This document shows positions 45,936 through 55,032 of a DNA stretch of 64,000 bases, one piece after another; the stretch's first letter is position 1, and every line of letters starts with the position of its first letter. Source of the DNA: JAITWN01 sp050486285 (GTDB lineage: Bacteria; Pseudomonadota; Gammaproteobacteria; SZUA-140); NCBI GenBank assembly GCA_050486285.1, contig JBJHCZ010000012.1, positions 14,401-78,400 on the forward strand, given 5' to 3'. The notes beneath the pieces are model-generated. The model did not search any database, was not told the origin of the DNA, and worked only from the letters and a program-made list of their open reading frames with translations. The position numbers and the translations under genes were made by a program.

Positions 45936-46565
45936 TCAGGTGGGTTCGAGGAGGTATTCCTGGATGCCGTTGCGGAGGAGGAAGGAGCGTTTGACGCGGA
46001 AGGCGGACATCCATTCGAGGAGTTTGATCTGGGTGTGGCGGGGGCAGTCGCGCTGGACGGCGGTGGTCGGCTGGTAGACCAGGTTCTGTTCGTCGACGAT
46101 CTTGAAGTTGGTCGGCGTCGCCGGGATCTTCGGGCGGATCGAGATCATCGCGTAGACCAGCGTGCCGCGTCGCGACAGCGTCGCGAGGTGCGCGGCGAGA
46201 CGGCGGATGTCATCGCGGTCGAGATAGTCGAACAGGTTCCACAGGAAGATCGCGTCGAACGCGATCTGGCCGCGATAGGGCAGCAACTGTTCGTACAGCG
46301 GACAATAACTCCTGTGTTCGCCGGTGAACGGTTCGCCGAGCGCGGTCAGCGTGTGATAGAGATCCTCGACGCAGATCTTGGTCGCGAAGCGCGAAAAGTA
46401 TTCGATGTTCGCGCCGAAGCCGCGGCCGATATCGAGCACGCTGCAATCGCGCCGGCCATGGACGTGCTTCGCGAGCACGTCCATCGCCAGCGTGTTGCAG
46501 GTGGTTTCGGCCGGACGCTCCGCTGCGCCATGCGGCGCCGCGCCTGCAGAGTTCGCCACGATCAC
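45936..46565 (-). CDS. Class I SAM-dependent methyltransferase-like protein
   Basis: 209 residues with a Rossmann methyltransferase core: motif I CSVLDIGRGFGANIEYF, then FDAIFLWNLFDYLDRDDI for motifs II/III and GTLVYAMISI. Motif I has Arg where Gly/Cys is usual (DIGRGFG). No substrate can be named. GTG start overlapping the bactofilin stop (GTGA), so the two are coupled. Confidence 0.78.
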   Translation of the reverse strand: MIVANSAGAAPHGAAERPAETTCNTLAMDVLAKHVHGRRDCSVLDIGRGFGANIEYFSRFATKICVEDLYHTLTALGEPFTGEHRSYCPLYEQLLPYRGQIAFDAIFLWNLFDYLDRDDIRRLAAHLATLSRRGTLVYAMISIRPKIPATPTNFKIVDEQNLVYQPTTAVQRDCPRHTQIKLLEWMSAFRVKRSFLLRNGIQEYLLEPT

Positions 46566-47077
46566 CCGGCGCGGGCGGCGGCCTGTTCAGGCTTCCTGTC
46601 GGCGCTGATCGCCGCTTCGCCGCTGCCGTTCGCCGTCTTCGCGCGATTCGCGGCGTCCGCCGGCTTGCTCGCCGCGGCGCGGTTGTCCATGTCGACGCTG
46701 CCCTTGAACGTGCAGCCGTCTTCCATCGTCAGCCGCGGCGACACGATATTGCCGCGCACGACGCCGCTCTGGCGAATGACCACCTTCTCTTCGGCATGCA
46801 GGTTGCCGTCGACATGACCTTCGACCTGGATCGACTTCGCATGCAGGTCGGCGTTGACGCGACCGTTCTTGCCGATCTGCAGGCTGTGCTGTCTGACGCT
46901 GACCGTGCCTTCGACGGTGCCGTCGATCGTCAGGTTCTCATCGCCGCTGACGTCGCCCTTGATGCGGATCGTCGAGCCGATCGTCGCCTGCACGCGCGGC
47001 TGCGAGGGTTCGACCGGGCGCGAGGTCGTCGCGGCATAGTCGTTGTGCTGTGTCTCGGGTTCGTTTTTCCTGAACAT
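46562..47077 (-). CDS. Bactofilin
   Basis: A 171-residue DUF583 cytoskeletal protein that polymerises without nucleotides. The central right-handed beta-helix (about 30-135) shows the glycine/valine repeat ATIGSTIRIKGDVSG, LTIDGTVEGTV, LQIGKNGRVNADLHA, IQVEGHVDGNLHAEEKVVI, GVVRGNIVSPRL. Flexible charged tails at both ends. ATG 47077 has GGAGGAGA upstream; an in-frame extension to 47218 has no such site. It leads a coupled pair with the methyltransferase. Confidence 0.93.
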   Translation of the reverse strand: MFRKNEPETQHNDYAATTSRPVEPSQPRVQATIGSTIRIKGDVSGDENLTIDGTVEGTVSVRQHSLQIGKNGRVNADLHAKSIQVEGHVDGNLHAEEKVVIRQSGVVRGNIVSPRLTMEDGCTFKGSVDMDNRAAASKPADAANRAKTANGSGEAAISADRKPEQAAARAG

Positions 47078-47387
47078 TACAGTCTCCTCCGTCATTTCGG
47101 GATCGGTTGTCCTCGCCCGGCCTGCCTGTTTTATCACAGGCGCAGCCCGCGAGAAATCATTGATGCGGTATTCGCCTGTGTTTACAGCAAGGGATATGCC
47201 ATCACCGGCGGACGTCATTATCCCGGCGTCCTGTCCGTCCTGGCGCGGCGCGCGACTATTCCTGACGGTTGCCGTCGGAAACCGGTTCCGCCGGCGTCAA
47301 AAAAACACAGCGATTCACGGCGAATATTCGACGAAGGGCGCGCATAATCAACAGTTCAGATAGTCCGTCAACCGTGAGGTGTCGCTG
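47078..47387. other. 310-bp divergent intergenic region
   Basis: Between bactofilin (minus) and the host-attachment-like gene (plus). It contains the ribosome sites of both genes and moderate-GC sequence with no ORF supported by codon usage, no repeat-family core and no clear sigma-70 promoter. I see nothing else in it. Confidence 0.6.
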
Positions 47388-47876
47388 ATGAAAGACAGTC
47401 ATGTCGTCGTAGTGGCCGATGGAACCCGTGCGCGTCTGTTTATCCTCTCACTCGATGCGGACGACGGGTCGCAACTGGGCGAGGTGGAGGTACTGGTGAA
47501 TCCGGAGCATCGCGCGCACGATCGCGACAAATTCAGCGATGCGCGGCCCGGCTCCACGCCTGCGCCGGGCGGCGGCCGCAGTCACGGCTTCGATGATCAT
47601 CGCGCCGGCCATGACCGGGAACACGAGCAGGGATTCGCGCGCGATATCATCAAGCACGCGCTCGCACTCGCCGGAAGCCGTCGCGCCGGACATCTGGTGC
47701 TCGCGGCAGAGAAGCGCATGCTCGGACGGTTGCGCGGCGCGCTCGAGTTGCCGGCGCACTCAGGGATCGAGGTGAGCGATGTCGCCGGCGACCTGACCCG
47801 GCTCACGCCCGAACGCATTCATGAACACCTCGCGAACGACGGCCTCTTGCCGCAAAGGCGCGCGCCACAAGGCTAG
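47388..47876 (+). CDS. Host attachment / baeRF12-like protein
   Basis: A 162-residue protein with the pattern VVVADGTRARLFILS at the start, a charged His/Asp/Arg-rich middle (HDRDKFSDARPG, SHGFDDHRAGHDREHEQ) and FARDIIKHALALAG, LVLAAEKRMLGRLRGAL in the second half. This is the family called host attachment protein, related to bacterial/archaeal release-factor-like (baeRF) domains. The function is unknown; links to translation recycling are by fold only. ATG 47388 follows GAGG; GTG 47379 is an alternative. Confidence 0.78.
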   Translation: MKDSHVVVVADGTRARLFILSLDADDGSQLGEVEVLVNPEHRAHDRDKFSDARPGSTPAPGGGRSHGFDDHRAGHDREHEQGFARDIIKHALALAGSRRAGHLVLAAEKRMLGRLRGALELPAHSGIEVSDVAGDLTRLTPERIHEHLANDGLLPQRRAPQG

Positions 47877-47949
47877 TGTCACCAACGTGACGGATGGAGT
47901 ATCGACAGGGAAGCACACCAGGCAGACGACGCCGGATGCGCCGCCGTGA

Positions 47950-48789
47950 TTACTCCGGCTTCCTGAACTTCAGCGTCATGCGGTCGCTCTCGCCGATCGC
48001 GAGGTAGCGCTCGCGGTCCTCGTCGCCGAGCACGAGTGTCGGCGGCAGCGTCCATACACCTTTCTCGTAATCCTTGGTGTCGTTAGGATTCGCATTGATC
48101 TCGGACTCGCCGACCAGTACGAAGCCGGCCTTTGCGGCGAGGTCGATGACGTAGCCTTCGTTGACATAGCCCGAGCGCGCCTTCGGATCCTGTTCAATCG
48201 CGGGATCGCCGCGATGCTCGACGAGGCCGAGGATGCCGCCCGGCTTCAGCGCGCGGAACATCGCCGCGAACACCGCGTCCTCGGTGCCGGCGGCCATCCA
48301 GTTATGAACGTTGCGGAAGGTCAGCACCATGTCGGCCGAGCCGGGCGGCGCGATCTCCGTCTTCTCCGGCGGAGACAGGATCGTGATCTTCGCGTTGCCG
48401 TAGAGTTCCGGACTCGCGGCAATCTTGTCGTTGAAGCGGCGCGCGGCGTTGCGCTGGAATTCGACGCGCGAGGCCGGATCGAAACCGGCGCCGTAGTAGC
48501 GGCCCTTCTCGCGGACGAACGGCGCGATGATCTCGGTATACCAGCCGCCGCCGGGGAAGATCTCGACGACGGTCATGTCCTCGCGCAGGCCGAACCACAT
48601 CAGCGTGTCGACCGGATTGCGCCAGACGTCGCGCGCCTTGTTGGCCTCGGAGCGATGATCGCCGGCGGCGATCTCCGTCAGCTTTGCCCGCGCCTCGGCA
48701 TCGTCAGCGGAGAGGGCAAGGTGCGGGACAAGCAGCAGGCACAGCGAGCCGAGCGTGACGACGGCGCGGGTCAACAGGATCATGCGCAT
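47950..48789 (-). CDS. Exported methyltransferase-like protein
   Basis: 279 residues. A signal peptide (ILLTRAVVTLGSLCLLLVPHLALSA) precedes a class I methyltransferase fold: VVEIFPGGGWYTEIIAP as motif I, ADMVLTFRNVHNW and FRALKPGGILGLVEHRG later. Proteins of this kind (COG4798-like) are predicted to be outside the cytoplasm, where SAM is not expected, so either the fold is used for something else or the signal is not cleaved. It converges with the host-attachment-like gene. Confidence 0.85.
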   Translation of the reverse strand: MRMILLTRAVVTLGSLCLLLVPHLALSADDAEARAKLTEIAAGDHRSEANKARDVWRNPVDTLMWFGLREDMTVVEIFPGGGWYTEIIAPFVREKGRYYGAGFDPASRVEFQRNAARRFNDKIAASPELYGNAKITILSPPEKTEIAPPGSADMVLTFRNVHNWMAAGTEDAVFAAMFRALKPGGILGLVEHRGDPAIEQDPKARSGYVNEGYVIDLAAKAGFVLVGESEINANPNDTKDYEKGVWTLPPTLVLGDEDRERYLAIGESDRMTLKFRKPE

Positions 48790-48872
48790 GGGACTCCTCC
48801 TTGCAAGCAGCTACGCGGTGCGCGGCACCGGCGGATACTCGCGGGAATATATCACGGAACCGCTGCCGCGGC

Positions 48873-51122
48873 TTAGCGAGGCCTGCTCAGTGCCGCGCGC
48901 GGCGCGTATTCGACAACGATTCCCGTTCCGGTGACCTTGCCGTCTTCGTCGCGTACCGCGAGCCCCAGTGGAGAATCGGTGACCGGCCATTGTCCCTGCA
49001 GGATGTTTTCGCTGTCCTCTCCCCCGAAACCGAGATAGCCGTAGCGTCCATAGTGCGGCAGGCGCCGCGCGAGTTGCGTGATCGCCCCGGCATCGGCGGC
49101 GGCGAGCCAGACGATCGCCAGTTCAGGCGCGTCCGGCGGGCGCGCGACCAGCACGGCGCTGTGTTCGCCGCGTTGCAGACTCCTCCCGGGCAATTGCACG
49201 GCCCCGTCCACGAACTGCACCGGCATCGCCGACAGCGCCGGCGCGAGTTCATCCCGGAATCGGTTGTCCCAGCCGAGCAGCCAGACCGCGCGATCGCCGG
49301 GCAATGCATCGATATCGGCGTCGCTGACGATCTCGAAGTCGGCATCGCCGCGCGTGCCGCGCCATGCCTGCGCCAGCGCGCGCCAGCGTTCGCGCAGCTG
49401 CGGCGGCGCGGTCGCGGGCAGGACGAAGGTCACCCGGTCGGCGCCGAAGGCCTGGCTCAGGGCCGGCGGGATCTCGCGGCGATCGACACGGCGGAACAGG
49501 TCGAATTGCGGATCGATCTCGACGCGCAGTGGGCGCGCCGGCAACTCGAGGCGGATCTCCCCGCGCCGCTCATGAAGATCGACATCGATCTCGAAGGCCT
49601 GCGCATGGCCCTCGAGCGCGACCGCGAGCGGCACGCGCAGGCGATAGGTCGGTCCCGGTTGTGTCTGTTCGAGCGTGAACGTCAGCTCGTGCCCGTTGTC
49701 GTCCAGTCGTCTTGCCTGCGCCTCGCCCGCGACCAGTCGCGGCGCGCCGGTGCGTATCGTCCACTGGCGGAACTCGTCGCGCAGGTCGCTGCCGGCCTGC
49801 GCGGCGAAGGCGCGGCGGAGGTCTTCATAGCCGGCAACCCGGAACATCTGCGCGTCGTAGAATTCGCGTAATGCGGCAAGGAAGGCCTCGTCGCCGAGTT
49901 GCCGACGCAGCATGTGAAAGAACATCATCGCCTTGCCGTAACCGATCGCCTCGGTCGCCGGGCTGTGGCGCGCGCGAAAGTCGATCAGCGGAAAGTCGCG
50001 CGCCTCGCCGACGTAGTCGGCATAGCGTTGCAGATGGTTGCGCCGCATCACCGCGCCGGCGCCGCGCTGTTCCTGCAGCAGGTGATCGGCGAGATAGGCG
50101 GTCAGGCCCTCGGCCCAGTTGCCGCGCGCGTAATCGACATAGATGCCGTTGCCCCACCAGTTATGGAGGATCTCGTGCGGATAGGAGGTATGCAGGATGA
50201 ACGGCAGGCGGATCACCTGGCTGCCGAGCAGCGTGAACGACGGCATGCCGTAACCGGTCTCCCAGAAGTTCTCGACCAGCGCGAACTTGCCGTAAGGATA
50301 GGGGCCGAGCATATCGCTGAACATCTCCACATAACGGCCGGTCGCCTCGAGATAGCGCTGCGCGAGAGATTCATCGGCACTGCGCAGGAATGCGAACGCG
50401 GTAATGTTGCCGAACTGCCGCGAGTATTCATGATAGCGGTCGGCGACGAGATAGATGTCGGTCTGCGGGTTGGCTTCCTCCCATCGCACGCGGGTACCGT
50501 CGCCGTCGCGCTGATGCACCGTGCGCTCGCCTTGGCTGACTGCATCCCAGCCCGCAGGCAGCCGCAATTCAAGACTGAAGCTCAGCATTCGCTGATCGAA
50601 ATGGGGATACCAATAGCTCGCGATGCTGAGATAGACGCCGTCATCCGAGATGATGCCCGGCGTGCCGCTGACGCCGCGCATTTCGTCAGTGTCCGTGCCA
50701 AGGACAGGGTGGTGAATGTGTCCCTCGTACGCCAACACGACACTGTGCCTGCCGGCCGGGATGATGAGGGAGTATCGCGCCGGATCAATGGGGCCTCCTG
50801 CCGTTGCCTCCGTCAACGGAGAGAGGATAACGCCGGGCGTCAGCGATCGCGGCGTGAGGTTCCGGTGCAGCGAGAAATAGAGGGTGATGTCTTCGCCGTC
50901 CGCCATGATCGTCGACGGCAAGGTCAAGGTGTCCTCTGCGTCCAGGAAATGCGTCGACGGCTCAATGGAGACTTTGAGGTCATGATGCAGCGGCGCTGCG
51001 ACAAGCATTGGGCAGGTGCCCGCAAGCGACAGGCCGACCAAAAGCCCTGCGAGCGATCCGCGCAGCCTGTCCGCGACGGGCTCGCGTCTTCGCTGGCGAC
51101 TTGCCGGGATAGCAGGATTCAT
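48873..51122 (-). CDS. M1-like zinc metallopeptidase, exported
   Basis: About 749 residues with a signal sequence (LRGSLAGLLVGLSLAGTCPML). The gluzincin zinc site HEILHNWWG is followed 17 residues on by the third ligand Glu in NWAEGL. The aminopeptidase GxMEN exopeptidase motif is not present; the equivalent loop reads ETGYGMPSFTLLG. The catalytic core is followed by a beta-rich domain (about 500-560) and a C-terminal alpha/beta region. Likely a periplasmic or lipid-exposed peptidase rather than a classical aminopeptidase. The start is uncertain (51122, 51131 or 51158). Confidence 0.85.
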   Translation of the reverse strand: MNPAIPASRQRRREPVADRLRGSLAGLLVGLSLAGTCPMLVAAPLHHDLKVSIEPSTHFLDAEDTLTLPSTIMADGEDITLYFSLHRNLTPRSLTPGVILSPLTEATAGGPIDPARYSLIIPAGRHSVVLAYEGHIHHPVLGTDTDEMRGVSGTPGIISDDGVYLSIASYWYPHFDQRMLSFSLELRLPAGWDAVSQGERTVHQRDGDGTRVRWEEANPQTDIYLVADRYHEYSRQFGNITAFAFLRSADESLAQRYLEATGRYVEMFSDMLGPYPYGKFALVENFWETGYGMPSFTLLGSQVIRLPFILHTSYPHEILHNWWGNGIYVDYARGNWAEGLTAYLADHLLQEQRGAGAVMRRNHLQRYADYVGEARDFPLIDFRARHSPATEAIGYGKAMMFFHMLRRQLGDEAFLAALREFYDAQMFRVAGYEDLRRAFAAQAGSDLRDEFRQWTIRTGAPRLVAGEAQARRLDDNGHELTFTLEQTQPGPTYRLRVPLAVALEGHAQAFEIDVDLHERRGEIRLELPARPLRVEIDPQFDLFRRVDRREIPPALSQAFGADRVTFVLPATAPPQLRERWRALAQAWRGTRGDADFEIVSDADIDALPGDRAVWLLGWDNRFRDELAPALSAMPVQFVDGAVQLPGRSLQRGEHSAVLVARPPDAPELAIVWLAAADAGAITQLARRLPHYGRYGYLGFGGEDSENILQGQWPVTDSPLGLAVRDEDGKVTGTGIVVEYAPRAALSRPR

Positions 51123-51196
51123 GTGGAACATCGGATAAATACGTTCAACATCGAGCATTATACGCTGATCATCCTGTTCGGGACGGGTTCATGAGA

Positions 51197-51265
51197 TAAG
51201 ACTTAGGTCTTAGTTGGTCAGCGTACATTCTGGCTAGACCGGGAGTACCGCGCAAAATGTACATT
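51197..51265. promoter_or_regulatory. Palindromes in the divergent peptidase/haem-barrel promoter region
   Basis: TAAGACTTAGGTCTTA (51197-51212) is a palindrome-like site; GTACATT (51223-51229) pairs with AATGTAC (51256-51262), which itself sits in the 10-bp palindrome AATGTACATT (51256-51265). These fall in the 220-bp divergent gap and look like operator sites; no regulator is implied by sequence. Confidence 0.3.
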
Positions 51266-51342
51266 GACCCGGTTGTGCCATGGGATTAGTGTCGCCTTGA
51301 AGAAGCCCGCGAGTACAACGGAATGACCACAAGGGGATTACC

Positions 51343-52603
51343 ATGCCAACCCACCATTTGAAATTATTTTCCGGTCTGCCTGTCTTGTTTGTCCTGTTCA
51401 TCGTCATATCCGTCTTGCCCAGGGATGCGGAGGCAGTCCCCGCATTTGCCCGACAGACGGGCATGCCATGCAATGTCTGTCATGACCAGGCCTTTCCCTC
51501 GCTCAACCAATTTGGCCGCGCGTTCAAGGCCGACGGCTATACGATGACCGGTGGCCAGAGCATGATCGTGGGGGGACTATCTCTCGCTGCCGATGGCGCT
51601 CAACATGTCGTTCATCGCCAAGATCCGCTACGACAAGACCAACGGCAATACCGGCACAGGAAGCGACGAGGGCCAGATCCAGTGGCCGGACGAGGCCGCG
51701 TTCCTGGTCGGCGGCAAGCTCGCCGAGAACGTCGGCTTCCTGCTCGAGGTGGGGACGGCCGGCATCGTCGTCGAGGGCGATGAGGGCCTGGCGCTGCTCG
51801 GCTCCAAGATCCACTTCAACGCGGCCCAGGTCGGTGACACGCGGCTCAGCGTCGTCCCGTTCTCGACCGACGCCCTCGGCGTCGCCTATGGCTTCGAACT
51901 GCTGAACACCGGCGCGCTGCGATCGCAGCGGCCGATCGAGAACCGCACCGGTTTCAGCGCCGCGCAGGCCCTCGGCACCGGCAGTGGCTCGGCAACCGGG
52001 ATCGCGCTGGTCGCGTCGAGCCACAACTACTATGTCAACTATACTCCATGGACGCCTGGCTTCGGCGGAGAAAACTTCGATATCAGCCCGTCCGGCTTCG
52101 CTCATTACCTGCGCGCGGTTGCGATGCAGAATCTCGGCGGCTGGGATACCGGTTTCGGCGTCCAGTTGTGGGCCGGCGATGCAACGCCGGTCGACGATTT
52201 GGGTGTCGAGGAAAAACTGGTCACCGATGCCTGGGTCATCGACGCCCAGGCGCTCGGCATGGCCGGCGGCCTGCCGCTCAGCCTCTATGCGAGCTACGGC
52301 TCGGCGAAGGGAGATCCCGAAAGCATCTGGAACACCAGTCCTGACGACGCGAAGGCGATTGCGTTGCTGGGCCAGCTCGGCGTCATGACCGGTCGGGGCA
52401 ATGTCTATCTTGGCTATAGCACCCGTGACAGCGGAGCCAATTCGAACAGCAAGTTCAACGCGATCACCGCAGGCGGCCAATACCTGCTCGCGCAGAATAT
52501 CCGTCTGGAACTGTTCCACGTCGCGGAGAGCGGTTCCGGCGTCGATGCCCGGAGCAACGAACGGGATGCGCGCACGATGTTCCAGCTGTTCGCCGGCTTC
52601 TGA
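51343..52603 (+). pseudogene. c-type haem protein with beta-barrel domain, frameshifted at a G6 tract
   Basis: Frame 1 (from ATG 51343) encodes a signal peptide, then AVPAFARQTGMPCNVCHDQ with haem motif Cys43-x2-Cys46-His47 and FPSLNQFGRAFKADGYTMTGG. The rest of the family protein, a porin-like barrel (LNMSFIAKIRYDKTNG to the terminal Phe in MFQLFAGF), is in another frame running to 52603. The frames meet at a run of six G at 51570-51575. With five G the text reads IVGDYLSLPMALNMSF, which restores one protein of about 419 residues. It is either a true frameshift, a phase-variable tract or a sequencing error. Likely outer-membrane electron transfer with the next cytochrome. Confidence 0.85.
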
Positions 52604-52618
52604 AAGGAGGTGATTGAG

Positions 52619-52963
52619 ATGAAGATGCTATCCTTGTTGATCGCGGCAATCGGGATATCCGGCGCGATCAACGTCCACGCCGCCGATGCGTCTGCGATCG
52701 ACGGTCAGAAGATCTACCAGAACGCCTGTGCGATGTGTCACAAGACGGGCACCGCGGGCGCGCCGAAGATCGGTGATATCCCGGCCTGGGAGGATCGCAT
52801 CGCCCAGGGTATCGACGTCCTCTACGAGCACTCGATCAAGGGTTTCAGGGGCAGCAAGGGCGTGATGCCCGCAAAGGGCGGGCGCGCATCGCTCAACGAC
52901 GACGAGGTCAAGGCGGCGGTGGACTACATGGTCGGACAGTCCGGCGGGGACAGCGGCCAGTAA
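52619..52963 (+). CDS. Small periplasmic cytochrome c (c5-like)
   Basis: 114 residues with signal peptide (MKMLSLLIAAIGISGAINVHA), haem site Cys37-x2-Cys40-His41 in NACAMCH and likely axial Met83 in KGVMPAKGG. The pattern DGQKIYQNACAMCHKTGTAG and a C-terminal AAVDYMV helix fit the c5 group. A full AAAGGAGG ribosome site eight bases before ATG 52619 is the best in the window. It follows the haem-barrel gene by 15 bp, so the two are probably one transcript and redox partners. Confidence 0.92.
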   Translation: MKMLSLLIAAIGISGAINVHAADASAIDGQKIYQNACAMCHKTGTAGAPKIGDIPAWEDRIAQGIDVLYEHSIKGFRGSKGVMPAKGGRASLNDDEVKAAVDYMVGQSGGDSGQ

Positions 52964-53065
52964 GCGGGTAAGCGGTAGAGGTCGCGGATGGAATGTCCGC
53001 GACCTCGGGTCGCGGGAGAGCAGGCCGGGCTTGATATTTTCAGTCCGTTACCGTTAACTCTCGCC

Positions 53066-53746
53066 ATGGCGCCCAAGAACTTCATCTTCGACATGTTTGG
53101 CCGTTCCCCGGTCAAACCCCTGCAGATCCATATTGACAAGGTACTGAGCTGCACGCGCGAGCTGCCGGCCTTCTTCGAGGCCGTGCTGAAGCAGGACTGG
53201 GAGACCGCGGAACTGCAACAGCAGCGCATCGTCGCGCTCGAGCATGAGGCCGATAACCTGAAGAAGGACCTGCGGCTCAACCTGCCGAAGGGCATGATGC
53301 TGGCGATGTCGCGGCGCGATCTGCTCGAGGTGCTGACGATGCAGGATCGCGTTGCCAACACCGCGAAGGACATCGCCGGGCTCATCCTCGGCAGGCGCAT
53401 GCGCTTTCCCGACAGCGTCGCCGAGGATCTGCCGAAATACGTCGAACGCTGTATCGACGCCGTCGCCCAGGCCGATCGCGCCGTCAACGAGCTCGACGAA
53501 CTGGTCGAGACCGGCTTCCGCGGCAAGGAGGTCGAGATCGTGTTCGGCATGCTCGAGCAACTCGACAGGATCGAGCATGATACCGACAAGCTGCAACGCC
53601 AGATCCGCGCGCGCCTGTTCGTGCTCGAATCCGAACTGCCGCCGGTCGACGTGATCTTCATGTACCGGATCATCGACTGGATCGGCGATCTCGCCGATCT
53701 CGCCCAGCGCGTGGGCAGTCGCCTGATGCTGATGCTGGCCCGCTGA
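53066..53746 (+). CDS. DUF47 PhoU-like protein
   Basis: 226-residue helical bundle of the TIGR00153/DUF47 type that accompanies Pit phosphate transporters. Signature pieces: ALEHEADNLKKDLRLNLPKG, RRDLLEVLTMQDRVANTAKDIAGL and LDRIEHDTDKLQRQIRARLF, carrying the E/D-rich metal clusters of PhoU-like proteins. ATG 53066 precedes MAPKNFIFDMFGRSP; the upstream in-frame ATG at 52988 lacks support. The pit gene is 16 bp downstream. Confidence 0.93.
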   Translation: MAPKNFIFDMFGRSPVKPLQIHIDKVLSCTRELPAFFEAVLKQDWETAELQQQRIVALEHEADNLKKDLRLNLPKGMMLAMSRRDLLEVLTMQDRVANTAKDIAGLILGRRMRFPDSVAEDLPKYVERCIDAVAQADRAVNELDELVETGFRGKEVEIVFGMLEQLDRIEHDTDKLQRQIRARLFVLESELPPVDVIFMYRIIDWIGDLADLAQRVGSRLMLMLAR

Positions 53747-53762
53747 CCGAACAGGGGCCTGC

Positions 53763-55019
53763 ATGCTCGAGTACGGCACCATCCTTATCGTGCTGGCCTG
53801 CGTCTTCGGCCTGTTCATGGCCTGGGGTATCGGCGCGAACGACGTCGCCAATGCGATGGCGACCTCGGTCGGCTCGCGCGCGCTGACGATTCGCCAGGCG
53901 GTGGTCATCGCCGCGATCTTCGAGTTCGCCGGCGCGTGGCTCGCCGGCGGCGAGGTCACGCAGACGATCCGCAGTGGCATGGTCGACTCGAAGCTGCTGG
54001 AGGACACCCCCGATCTCCTTGTCTACGGCATGATGGCGGCGCTGCTCGCGGCCGGCACCTGGCTGATGATCGCCTCCCATTACGGCTGGCCGGTGTCGAC
54101 GACCCATTCGATCGTCGGCGCAATCGTCGGTTTCGCGGTCGTCGGCATCGGCTACGAGGTCGTGCAGTGGGCCAAGGTCGGCAAGATCGCGATGTCCTGG
54201 GTGGTGTCGCCGCTGCTCGCCGGCGTGATCGCGTTCGCACTGTTCCGCAGCGTGCAGATCCTGATCCTCGACACCGACCGGCCGCTCGAGAACGCCAAGC
54301 GCTATGTGCCGTTTTATATCTTCCTTGCCGCGACGATCACCGCGCTGGTGACGATATTCAAGGGGCTGACCCACCTCGGCCTCGAATTCACCGCGCTGCA
54401 GAGTTACGCGATGGCCGCCGCGATCGGCCTGGCGGCAACCGGCCTCGGCGTCGCCATGATCCGCCGCCTGTCCTTCGAGCCGGTCGATACCCACGGTTTC
54501 CAGTTCGGCAATGTCGAAAAGGTGTTCGGGGTGCTGATGCTGGTGACCGCCTGCGCGATGGCCTTCGCCCACGGCTCGAACGACGTCGCCAACGCGGTTG
54601 GTCCGCTGGCGGCGGTCGTCGGCGTCATCAACAGCGGCGGCGTGGTCGGTACGCAGACCGCGGTGCCGGTCTGGATCCTGCTGCTCGGCGCGGTCGGCAT
54701 CGTCGTCGGACTCGTGACCTATGGTCACAGGGTCATTGCGACGGTCGGCAGCAACATCACGCAGCTGACCCCGAGCCGCGGTTTCGCGGCGACGCTGGCC
54801 GCGGCCTTCACCGTCGTCATGGCCTCGGGCACCGGCCTGCCGATCTCGACGACGCATACGCTGGTCGGCGCGGTCCTCGGCGTCGGCCTCGCACGCGGCA
54901 TCGCCGCGATCAACCTGCGCATCGTGCGCACGATCTTCCTGTCCTGGATCGTCACGCTGCCCGCCGGCGGCCTGCTCGCGATCCTGTTTTTCTGGATATT
55001 ACGCGCGATCTTCGGTTAA
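53763..55019 (+). CDS. pit: Low-affinity inorganic phosphate transporter (Pit family)
   Basis: 418 residues with about ten membrane helices and the two inverted PiT signatures: GANDVANAMATSVGSRAL near the N-terminus and AHGSNDVANAVGPLAAVV in the second half, plus STTHSIVGAIVG and STTHTLVGAVLG. Symports phosphate or metal-phosphate with protons. Pairs with the DUF47 gene just upstream, a known conserved couple. Confidence 0.95.
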   Translation: MLEYGTILIVLACVFGLFMAWGIGANDVANAMATSVGSRALTIRQAVVIAAIFEFAGAWLAGGEVTQTIRSGMVDSKLLEDTPDLLVYGMMAALLAAGTWLMIASHYGWPVSTTHSIVGAIVGFAVVGIGYEVVQWAKVGKIAMSWVVSPLLAGVIAFALFRSVQILILDTDRPLENAKRYVPFYIFLAATITALVTIFKGLTHLGLEFTALQSYAMAAAIGLAATGLGVAMIRRLSFEPVDTHGFQFGNVEKVFGVLMLVTACAMAFAHGSNDVANAVGPLAAVVGVINSGGVVGTQTAVPVWILLLGAVGIVVGLVTYGHRVIATVGSNITQLTPSRGFAATLAAAFTVVMASGTGLPISTTHTLVGAVLGVGLARGIAAINLRIVRTIFLSWIVTLPAGGLLAILFFWILRAIFG

Positions 55020-55032
55020 TGTGGTTACCGGC

